Positions 1 through 5,561 of a stretch of DNA of 8,449 nt are shown in pieces. This stretch comes from a bacterium (GTDB lineage: Bacteria > Latescibacterota > UBA2968 > UBA8231). A program made the translations under genes and the position numbers. The DNA is taken from NCBI GenBank assembly GCA_027593305.1, contig JAQCJA010000172.1:1-8449 (forward strand). The letters are read 5' to 3'. A model generated the notes under the pieces. That model was not told the origin of the DNA. It ran no database searches and worked only from the letters and a program-made list of their open reading frames with translations. Within the stretch, counting starts at the first letter, position 1; every line of letters begins with the position of its first letter.

Positions 1-195
1 CGCGTGTCGCGACGGTTTGCCGAAGACAGTGGCCTGCTCGCCCACGACGGCGTGCGCGCCGCCATCGAAGAAGTCGGGCGGGCGGGGGGCCAGGCGTCGA
101 TGATCATGCTCGGCAACGCTGTGTTCAGCACCATCGCCTTCACCGGCTCCACCGAGACCTCCCTGTCCGCGCGGGCCGTGCAGGTGCTGCCGTGA
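1..195 (+). CDS. Pantoate kinase, GHMP family (C-terminal fragment)
   Basis: The open frame enters from the left edge and ends at TGA 193-195, so only about the last 64 residues are present; a GTG at position 4 is internal and is not the real start. The visible part has the C-terminal signature of archaeal pantoate kinases: a stretch like SRRFAEDSGLL followed by a glycine-rich GGQASMIMLGNAVFS segment, which in this GHMP-kinase subfamily sits near the substrate pocket. Pantoate kinase phosphorylates pantoate on the 4-hydroxyl with ATP, giving 4-phosphopantoate for the next enzyme. The identification rests mainly on the C-terminal motif plus the immediate neighbour: the following gene is the cognate ligase and its GTG start overlaps this stop by 4 bp (GTGA). 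The ATP-binding motifs lie outside the window and cannot be checked. Another GHMP kinase is possible but less likely in this context. Confidence 0.75.
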   Translation, partial: RVSRRFAEDSGLLAHDGVRAAIEEVGRAGGQASMIMLGNAVFSTIAFTGSTETSLSARAVQVLP

Positions 196-935
196 GCGAC
201 GTCCCCGAGAGTCATCCGCGGTACGAGTCCCTGCGTCTGCGCGAGCGGATCATTGCCGGCGTCGAAGCGGGCGTCACCTCGCCCCACGGACTGATCGCGC
301 ATGGCCGGGGGGAGGCCTACGACTACCTGCTGGGAGAAGTCTCCGGTGCCTGGGCGGACCGTGCCGTGGAGGCAACGGCGGCATACCTGTTGCGGGCACA
401 ACGGCCCGTGCTGTCGGTGAATGGCAATGCGGCAGCGCTCGTGCCCGATGAACTCGTGCGTCTGTCGGCGGCCACCGGTGCCCCCCTGGAGGTCAACATA
501 TTTCATACCTCGTCCGACCGCGAGGCGGCCATCGCCCGGCACCTGCGGGCGCATGGCGCCGGCGACGTGCTGCTGCCCGACGGTGTCGCCGCACTCGAGG
601 GGATCGAGTCCAATCGGCGCTTCGTTCATCCCCGGGGCATCCTGCGCGCGGATGTGATTTTTGTCCCACTGGAAGACGGCGATCGCTGTCAAGCCCTGCG
701 CCGCCTGGGGCGGGAGGTGCTGACGGTGGATCTGAACCCGCTGTCGCGCACGGCCCGTGCGGCGACGGTGACCATCGTCGACAATGTGATCCGCGCCCTG
801 CCTGCCCTGCTCGAGCAGATCCGGCAGCTGCAACAGCAGCCGCCATCCCATTGGCAGCGCATCATCGAGGCCTTCGACAATAACAGCGTGCTGGCGCAGG
901 CTGAAAACCGCATCCGTTCCGCCGAGGAGGCCTAG
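192..935 (+). CDS. 4-phosphopantoate--beta-alanine ligase (archaeal-type phosphopantothenate synthetase)
   Basis: This 247-aa protein, close to the usual family length, is recognised as the archaeal phosphopantothenate synthetase (DUF137 family). It condenses 4-phosphopantoate with beta-alanine using ATP to give 4'-phosphopantothenate, replacing the bacterial PanC plus pantothenate kinase steps in the cytoplasm. Family blocks run through the whole length: SHPRYESL at residues 7-14, GLIAHGRGEAYDYLLGE at 33-49, SVNGNAAAL at 75-83, PLEDGDR at 159-165, DLNPLSRTAR at 180-189 and IVDNVIRALP at 195-204. The GTG start at 192 overlaps the kinase stop by 4 bp and is preceded by AGGTG at 182-186; it puts the conserved N-terminal block at the expected place. 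The stop TAG is followed directly by the ATG of the next gene. The order kinase-ligase matches the consecutive pathway steps. No disrupted motif is seen, so the enzyme looks functional. The surprise is its presence beside clearly bacterial genes. Confidence 0.92.
   Translation: MSDVPESHPRYESLRLRERIIAGVEAGVTSPHGLIAHGRGEAYDYLLGEVSGAWADRAVEATAAYLLRAQRPVLSVNGNAAALVPDELVRLSAATGAPLEVNIFHTSSDREAAIARHLRAHGAGDVLLPDGVAALEGIESNRRFVHPRGILRADVIFVPLEDGDRCQALRRLGREVLTVDLNPLSRTARAATVTIVDNVIRALPALLEQIRQLQQQPPSHWQRIIEAFDNNSVLAQAENRIRSAEEA
924..930 (+). promoter_or_regulatory. Strong ribosome binding site for the 2-hydroxyacid dehydrogenase
   Basis: GAGGAGG lies inside the last codons of the ligase gene, 5 nt before the ATG at 936. 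It is the strongest Shine-Dalgarno match in the first operon, fixes the dehydrogenase start, and suggests high or independent initiation at a junction with no intergenic base. Confidence 0.8.
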
Positions 936-1976
936 ATGTTCCGTGTCGGTCTGACCCGCGATTTCCTCAAGGACGACGGCGCGCAAGCTTTCGCCGATAT
1001 CGATACGACCGCCCTCGATGGGACCGGCATTGCCTGGGCCTGCCTCAGCCAAGGGGGTGCCGGCGAGGAATTGCCGCCGACACAGATGGCCGACCTCGAC
1101 GCCGTGCTCGTGCTGGCGCCACGGGTCACCGAGCGGACTCTTGCCGGCGGGCCAAGCCTGGCCATTGTGGCACGCCTCGGCGTCGGCTACGACAGCGTCG
1201 ACGTCGATGCCTGCACCCGTCACGGTGTGGCTCTGACCATCACACCCGATGGTGTGCGTCGGCCTGTGGCCAGTGCTGCCCTGGCGTTCCTGCTGGCTCT
1301 GGCGCACAAGATGCCACTCAAGGACCGGTTGACGCGGACGGGCCGTTGGGGGGAAAAGGCCCAGCATATGGGGGTCGGCCTGCGCGGACGGACTCTGGGT
1401 CTGGTGGGCTTGGGCAACATCGGCCGTGAGATCTGCCACCTGCTGGCGCCGCACCAGATGCACCTGCAGGCGACGGACCCCTCGGCTGATGTGGAGGTGG
1501 CCCGTCAGCTCGGCGTCGAGCTGGTGTCCCTCGATGCGCTGCTGACATCCTCGGACTTCGTCATTGTCTGCTGTGCCCTGACGCCACAGACCCGGCATCT
1601 GCTCGACAGGGAGGCTTTGCGACGGATGAAGTCATCGGCGTACCTGATCAATGTTGCCCGTGGACCGATCGTCGATCAACAGGCACTGACACAGGCCTTG
1701 CAGGACGGCAGCCTTGCCGGAGCCGCCCTCGATGTCTTCGAGCAAGAGCCTGTGGACCCTGCCGAACCACTGCTGCAACTCGACAACGTGATCGTTGCAC
1801 CCCACGCGCTGTCGTGGACGGACGAGTGTTTCCGCCTGATGGGTGAGAGCGCCTTCCGCGGCATCCTGGCGATCTCGCAGGGCAGGGCGCCGGATTACGT
1901 GGTGAACCCCGAGGTTCTGCAGACCGAACGTTTCCAGCAACGGCTGGCGGCATGTGCCCGTCGGCGCCAGGAGTAG
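936..1976 (+). CDS. D-2-hydroxyacid dehydrogenase, NAD-binding (PGDH/hydroxypyruvate reductase-like)
   Basis: This 346-aa protein has the two-domain plan of the D-isomer-specific 2-hydroxyacid dehydrogenases, which reversibly reduce a 2-keto acid to the R-2-hydroxy acid. The Rossmann signature GLGNIG is at residues 158-163, with an acidic D181 after the second strand, which favours NAD(H) over NADP(H). The probable catalytic triad is R242 (in NVARGPIVDQQAL), E271 (in DVFEQEP) and H290 (in APHALSW); the R-to-E spacing of 29 matches E. coli SerA as I recall it. There is no C-terminal ACT regulatory domain, so it resembles short PGDH-like, glyoxylate/hydroxypyruvate or other 2-keto acid reductases rather than full SerA. 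The start ATG follows a strong RBS and abuts the ligase stop. The substrate cannot be read from sequence; given the neighbours, ketopantoate, hydroxypyruvate or the product of the next gene's aldolase are all candidates. Confidence 0.88.
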   Translation: MFRVGLTRDFLKDDGAQAFADIDTTALDGTGIAWACLSQGGAGEELPPTQMADLDAVLVLAPRVTERTLAGGPSLAIVARLGVGYDSVDVDACTRHGVALTITPDGVRRPVASAALAFLLALAHKMPLKDRLTRTGRWGEKAQHMGVGLRGRTLGLVGLGNIGREICHLLAPHQMHLQATDPSADVEVARQLGVELVSLDALLTSSDFVIVCCALTPQTRHLLDREALRRMKSSAYLINVARGPIVDQQALTQALQDGSLAGAALDVFEQEPVDPAEPLLQLDNVIVAPHALSWTDECFRLMGESAFRGILAISQGRAPDYVVNPEVLQTERFQQRLAACARRRQE

Positions 1977-1978
1977 GA
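1969..1978 (+). promoter_or_regulatory. Ribosome binding site deciding the aldolase start
   Basis: AGGAG (1969-1973) and AGGA (1975-1978) straddle the dehydrogenase stop codon and lie 10 and 5 nt before the ATG at 1984. This supports ATG 1984 over the in-frame upstream GTG at 1954, which would add ten residues without family similarity. Confidence 0.65.
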
Positions 1979-1983
1979 CTCTG

Positions 1984-2763
1984 ATGCGAGACAATCCGGT
2001 ACGGCAGAAACTCCTGCGCGGGGAGCGGTCCCTCGGTACGATGGCCATGGAATTCAGCACCACCGGCATTGCCCGTCTGGCCGACGCTGCCGGTGCGGAA
2101 TTCATCCTCTATGACATGGAACACACGGCTTGGTCCATGGAGACGGTGCGCACCTTGATCGCGACCTGCGGCGGCATCGAGGCGGTGCCCTTCGTGCGCA
2201 TTCCGGCGACGGAGTACCACTTTGCTGCCCGGGTCCTCGACGCCGGGGCTCTGGGTGTCATGGCACCCATGGTCAACGACGCGGAGCAGGCCCGGCGCCT
2301 CGCCGACAGCTGCCATTACCCGCCGGTGGGCAGGCGTGGTGCCGGTTTCGGCCTCTCCCACGACGACTATCGCATGGATCAGGATGTTGCGCAGAAAATG
2401 CGACTCGCCGATGAACGCACTCTCGTCATCGCCCAGATCGAGAGTGGTGAGGGGGCCCGCAACGCGCGCCAGATTGCCGCCGTTGACGGCATCGATGTCC
2501 TGTGGATCGGCCACTTCGACCTGGCGAACTTTCTCGGGATCCCGACGCAGTTTGATCATCCCGACTACCGCCGCGCCGAAGACGCGGTGCGTGATGCCTG
2601 CGTGGCGGAGGGCAAGACGCTGGCTCGGTTGGCGGCAACCGCAGAGGAAGCGGAGGTCCTGCTCGACGCCGGCTACCGACTGCTGGCTGTAGGTCTCGAT
2701 GTCGACATCTATCGACGGGGTCTGGCACGCGAGTTGACGCAGGTGAGAAGCCATCTGCCATGA
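1984..2763 (+). CDS. HpcH/HpaI-family aldolase (class II, pyruvate-dependent type)
   Basis: The 259-aa protein is a metal-dependent aldolase of the HpcH/HpaI family, a TIM-barrel in the PEP/pyruvate superfamily. Members cleave or form 2-keto-3-deoxy or 4-hydroxy-2-oxo acids, releasing pyruvate and an aldehyde. Residues corresponding to E. coli HpaI are present: H47 in YDMEH (base), R72 in VRIP (binds the pyruvyl carboxylate), and the metal ligands E153 (QIES) and D179 (IGHFDL). GVMAPMV (91-97) and YPPVGRRGAG (112-121) are further family blocks. The start at ATG 1984 is chosen from its RBS and the family length. The gene starts 7 bp after the dehydrogenase and its stop overlaps the dehydratase start by 4 bp (ATGA). 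The exact substrate is unknown. Ketopantoate hydroxymethyltransferase (PanB) belongs to the same superfamily, so carbon-carbon chemistry feeding pantoate synthesis is conceivable, but this is inference; sugar-acid or aromatic catabolism would be the routine reading. Confidence 0.9.
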   Translation: MRDNPVRQKLLRGERSLGTMAMEFSTTGIARLADAAGAEFILYDMEHTAWSMETVRTLIATCGGIEAVPFVRIPATEYHFAARVLDAGALGVMAPMVNDAEQARRLADSCHYPPVGRRGAGFGLSHDDYRMDQDVAQKMRLADERTLVIAQIESGEGARNARQIAAVDGIDVLWIGHFDLANFLGIPTQFDHPDYRRAEDAVRDACVAEGKTLARLAATAEEAEVLLDAGYRLLAVGLDVDIYRRGLARELTQVRSHLP

Positions 2764-3728
2764 TCCCCCCGCCAACAAGTGCCGACGTTGCCGATGCGGC
2801 GCAATTCATCGCCCCCCACCTGCCGCCGACACCCCTGGTACGCAGCGAGGGTCTGTCAATGCTCCTGGGCTGCGACTACGCGGTGAAATGTGAAAACCTT
2901 CAACCTGTCGGGGCTTTCAAGGTCCGCGGCGGCGTGAATCTGGTGGGGCGTCTCACACAGGATGAGAAACGGGCGGGACTGATCAGTGCCAGCACCGGCA
3001 ATCATGGTCAGTCCATCGCCTGGGCGGGGCGCCTCTTCGGCACCTCGGTCGTCATTTACGCGCCGGCAGCGGGGGCCAACGAGGCCAAACTCGACGCGAT
3101 CCGTCGCCTCGGAGCCGAGGTTCGCCAGCACGGGAAGGATTTTGATGAGGCCCGCATCGCCGCCGAAGAGGCTGCAGGCGAAGAGGGCCGGCGTTTCGTG
3201 CATTCCGCCAACGAGCCGCACCTGATCGCCGGGGTCGGCACGATTGGCGCTGAGATTCTGGACGTGGCGCCCGATGTGGCGACGGTGATCGTGCCCATCG
3301 GTGGTGGCAGCGGCGCGGCAGGCATGTGTCTGGCGACGAAGGCGAGGAATCCGGAGATCGAGGTCATCGGCGTCCAGTCGGCGTCAGCGCCGGCCGCCTG
3401 GCGGGCCTGGCACGAGAAACGTCTGGATATCGTCGCCGGGACCTCAACGCCGCACGAGGGCATGGCGACACGGGTGCCCTTTGCGATGACCATGGAGATC
3501 CTCTGGCAGCAGCTGGATGATTTTGTTCTCGTGGAAGATGCCGAGATCGACGCTGCCATCGGCCTGCTGGCGCAGGAAGTCCGGGTTGTGGCCGAGGGGG
3601 CGGGGGCAGCGAGTCTGGCAGCGGCGATCAAGTTGCGCGAGCGTCTGGCCCGGCGTCGGGTCTGCGGCGTGCTTTCCGGCGGTAACCTGCCGCTGGCACG
3701 GTATGCCGATGTCTTGCGTGGCTGTTGA
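2760..3728 (+). CDS. Threonine/serine dehydratase-like PLP enzyme (fold type II)
   Basis: This 322-aa single-domain protein belongs to the tryptophan synthase beta/threonine dehydratase superfamily. PLP would be bound by K54 in GAFKVRGG. The asparagine loop SASTGNHGQS follows at residues 76-85, the phosphate-binding glycine loop GGGSGAAG at 181-188, and SGGN at 306-309 places a serine near the pyridine nitrogen. Typical members deaminate threonine or serine to 2-oxobutyrate or pyruvate plus ammonia; 3-hydroxyaspartate and related beta-hydroxy amino acids are other family substrates. It has no ACT domain, so it is not the allosteric biosynthetic IlvA form, and GGGSG differs from the GGGGL more usual in threonine dehydratases. 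ATG 2760 overlaps the aldolase stop; AGGTGAG lies 12 nt upstream. It is the last gene of the operon and converges on the HDOD gene with a 6-bp gap. Its role beside CoA genes is unclear. Confidence 0.87.
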   Translation: MIPPPTSADVADAAQFIAPHLPPTPLVRSEGLSMLLGCDYAVKCENLQPVGAFKVRGGVNLVGRLTQDEKRAGLISASTGNHGQSIAWAGRLFGTSVVIYAPAAGANEAKLDAIRRLGAEVRQHGKDFDEARIAAEEAAGEEGRRFVHSANEPHLIAGVGTIGAEILDVAPDVATVIVPIGGGSGAAGMCLATKARNPEIEVIGVQSASAPAAWRAWHEKRLDIVAGTSTPHEGMATRVPFAMTMEILWQQLDDFVLVEDAEIDAAIGLLAQEVRVVAEGAGAASLAAAIKLRERLARRRVCGVLSGGNLPLARYADVLRGC

Positions 3729-3734
3729 GACAGT

Positions 3735-5081
3735 TCAGTCGATGATCGTGCAACGATCCACGAGGGCGCGGATCTCGTCGGGCAGATCCCGGCCCAGACG
3801 TTCGCGCAGGCTGATGACAGCCGACGTCTCCATGCCCAGCTTGCGCAGCACCTCGGCGGCGTAGAGGCGGGGCTCATCCGGGAGATAACCGAAGCCAAGT
3901 TCCTTGCTCAGTTCGTTGGCAAGATGCACGAGGCAGACCAGATCCGACGGCTGTGGGCCCGCCGTGTGGTGTGTCGCCACCGTCTCGACAAGGCGCTCAC
4001 CCACGTGTGATTTCATCAACAGCAGACGGCCGAGCAGTTCATGGTTGGCGACATCACCCGTCGCCTTCTCCGCCTCGCGGAAGGTGCATTGGTTGGCACC
4101 CATATAACCAAGCAGTTGCTCGAAGTGCTCCCAGAAAAAGAAGCCGAGTATCAGCTTGCCAGCATCGTGCAGCAGGGCGCCGATCCAGTAGTCACTGAAC
4201 TGCAGGTCGTCCTTCAAGGATAACATCCGGCCCCGGTACATCCTGTCGGCGATGACGGCACAGGCAACGGAATGTTCCCAGAAGCGGCGCAGGTCAAAAG
4301 GGCTTTCTTCGGGCTTGACGAGGGAATTCATCATCTTGATCTGCTGCGCGATGGAGTTGACCTGCCTCATCCCCAGACGCACGATGGCTTCATGCAGGCT
4401 CCAGTCTCCCTTGTGGCCCGAGCCGGCGAAGAGAGGCGAATTGACCACCTGCAACAGCTTGTGCACGATCGCCGGATCGGCGGTGAGCACGTCCTCGAGG
4501 TCGGCTGCCGTGCTTTCCGGATCACTGATCATGTTCATGATCCGCACGGCCACTTCAGGCAGAGTGGGCAAGGTCTTGACGTTGCGCAGCCGCTGGGCGA
4601 CTCGCTCCTGCATCTGCTCGTAGGGCAGCGCCAGCCCTTCGGCAGAAAACAACTCGCCCACGTTGCGCTCGGCGAAAACACGTTCCACCATGCGTCGCAG
4701 GGAACCAGGCGCGTCCGCGGCGAGGGCTTCCTCCCAGGTGACGAACCAGACGTCGTCGAGGCGATAACACAGTTCCTCGTGCTGGGCCTTGGTGTGCTCA
4801 GGGATGATGAGGAACAGCGGCAGTTTCCCCTCGAGGTTGAGGGAGGAGATCGACGTGCGGCTGTCCGTCTTTCGATCGAGGATGGCGGCGGCGCAGACCA
4901 GTCGACTGCCGTGCCGCTGTACGGCCGAAAACCCCTCATAGAAGCTGTTGGCGACGAGCAGATCGAGGCCATATCGATAATTGAGCAGCAGCATCAGATG
5001 TCTGACGATGCTGTTCTGCGTGCGGCCCTTGGGGGCGATGATCAGAGCGAACTGCCCGGTCGATGGGATCGTGTCTGCCAT
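3735..5081 (-). CDS. HDOD-domain protein with an N-terminal receiver-like region
   Basis: Translated from ATG at 5081-5079, this is a 448-aa cytoplasmic signalling protein. The frame stays open upstream to 5300, but the extra 73 residues are low-complexity and Arg/Trp/Pro-rich, so this start was chosen; no good Shine-Dalgarno is visible before it. Residues 10-130 alternate hydrophobic strands and helices (FALIIAPKG, RLVCAAAILD, LPLFLIIP) like a degenerate response-regulator receiver, with no obvious phosphorylatable Asp cluster. Residues 165-390 form the HDOD domain: LPTLPEVAVRIMNMI (171-185), ADPAIVHKLLQVVNSPLF (201-218) and AIVRLGM (232-238). Unlike many HDOD proteins it keeps HD-like residues H270, H305-D306 (LLHDAGK), H347 and H371-H372, but the last ligand position appears to be N389. 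HDOD proteins act in stress, cyclic-di-GMP or developmental signalling; the partner is unknown. It is transcribed towards the dehydratase and divergently from the DUF3392 gene. Confidence 0.85.
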   Translation of the reverse strand: MADTIPSTGQFALIIAPKGRTQNSIVRHLMLLLNYRYGLDLLVANSFYEGFSAVQRHGSRLVCAAAILDRKTDSRTSISSLNLEGKLPLFLIIPEHTKAQHEELCYRLDDVWFVTWEEALAADAPGSLRRMVERVFAERNVGELFSAEGLALPYEQMQERVAQRLRNVKTLPTLPEVAVRIMNMISDPESTAADLEDVLTADPAIVHKLLQVVNSPLFAGSGHKGDWSLHEAIVRLGMRQVNSIAQQIKMMNSLVKPEESPFDLRRFWEHSVACAVIADRMYRGRMLSLKDDLQFSDYWIGALLHDAGKLILGFFFWEHFEQLLGYMGANQCTFREAEKATGDVANHELLGRLLLMKSHVGERLVETVATHHTAGPQPSDLVCLVHLANELSKELGFGYLPDEPRLYAAEVLRKLGMETSAVISLRERLGRDLPDEIRALVDRCTIID

Positions 5082-5191
5082 GGGAGTGAATCTACTTGGG
5101 GGCGTCGCTGGCCTCAATGAGGGGCCTCTCGTTAGATTGCTCCGGGTCGACCACCGCCAAATACACAGCGTCGCTGACACGAAGGGAGCAC
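5082..5191. promoter_or_regulatory. Divergent intergenic region between the HDOD and DUF3392 genes
   Basis: This 110-bp spacer must carry the promoter for the minus-strand HDOD gene and probably that of the plus-strand membrane-protein/hydrolase operon. On the minus strand a sigma70-like pair can be proposed: TTGGCG (5160-5155) and TCTAAC (5136-5131) with an 18-bp spacer, each 4/6 to consensus, giving a leader of roughly 40 nt. Just downstream lies an 11-bp dyad, CCTCA-A-TGAGG, at 5112-5122, which could be an operator. GCGTCGCTG occurs at 5102-5110 and again near 5168-5176 as a short direct repeat. I find no convincing plus-strand promoter. All of this is pattern-matching by eye. Confidence 0.35.
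5182..5188 (+). promoter_or_regulatory. Ribosome binding site deciding the DUF3392 gene start
   Basis: AAGGGAG sits 3 nt before ATG 5192, a short spacing but the only purine-rich block nearby. It favours MDVLHTILPQ as the N-terminus over an upstream in-frame start at 5096 that would lie in the divergent promoter region. Confidence 0.55.
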
Positions 5192-5545
5192 ATGGACGTC
5201 CTCCACACCATTCTGCCGCAACTGGTTGCCGCCCTCGCTGGCAGCACCACCTGGATTCAGGCCCATATGGCAACGATCTCCACTGCCATCGTGACCACAC
5301 TGCTGGTCATTTTCGGCGACGAGATCAACGGTTTCGTCAAGAAACACATACGCGGCTACAACTTCCTCGTACGCACCGCCGCCTTTGTACTGCTGTGCGT
5401 GTTCGGTTACGGCATGCTTGCCGCCGCCGGCGCCTCAGCCGTGCGCAGCCTGTTGCTCTACTTCGGCAGTGGCTACCTGCCCCTCACCGTGATCGCCGCC
5501 TTTGTTGTCATGGGTATGCTGGCGGAACGCAAGAGATACATGTGA
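5192..5545 (+). CDS. DUF3392-like small inner-membrane protein
   Basis: The 117-aa protein has about three hydrophobic helices: roughly residues 24-42 (ISTAIVTTLLVIFG), 60-80 (LVRTAAFVLLCVFGYGMLAA) and 92-112 (LPLTVIAAFVVMGMLA). A basic loop with FGDEINGFVKKHIRGYNF joins the first two, and the chain ends in AERKRYM. The FGDEIN motif, the FVLLCxFGYG helix and the basic AERKRYM tail match my memory of DUF3392 proteins, small membrane proteins of unknown function found largely in marine Gammaproteobacteria; this is recalled, not searched. No catalytic residues are evident. It is the first gene of the plus-strand group; the metallohydrolase starts 16 bp after its stop, so the two are probably co-transcribed, but DUF3392 has no known link to hydrolases and the association may be incidental. 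Confidence 0.72.
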   Translation: MDVLHTILPQLVAALAGSTTWIQAHMATISTAIVTTLLVIFGDEINGFVKKHIRGYNFLVRTAAFVLLCVFGYGMLAAAGASAVRSLLLYFGSGYLPLTVIAAFVVMGMLAERKRYM

Positions 5546-5547
5546 TC

Positions 5548-5552
5548 AGGAG
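5548..5552 (+). promoter_or_regulatory. Ribosome binding site deciding the metallohydrolase start
   Basis: AGGAG lies 9 nt before ATG 5562 in the 16-bp gap after the DUF3392 stop. It supports MTDTFRTLDL as the N-terminus rather than an in-frame start at 5502 inside the preceding gene. Confidence 0.7.
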
Positions 5553-5561
5553 ATCTGCGTG

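Noticed and set aside
1648..2778. Long minus-strand open frame (376 codons) opposite the dehydrogenase and aldolase
   Set aside because: It is a shadow of GC-rich coding DNA: composition is unlike a folded protein, and both plus-strand genes have intact catalytic motifs and RBSs.
3744..3758. GATCGT-GCA-ACGATC stem as a terminator
   Set aside because: Only 6 bp with a 3-nt loop and no T-run on either strand, and it lies inside HDOD coding sequence.
4272..5120. Plus-strand open frame (282 codons) opposite the HDOD gene
   Set aside because: The minus strand encodes clear HDOD blocks through this stretch; the plus frame has no family features.
5082..5300. N-terminal extension of the HDOD protein to 5300
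   Set aside because: The 73 added residues are Arg/Trp/Pro-rich and cover the divergent spacer and the start of the DUF3392 gene; ATG 5081 is the better start.
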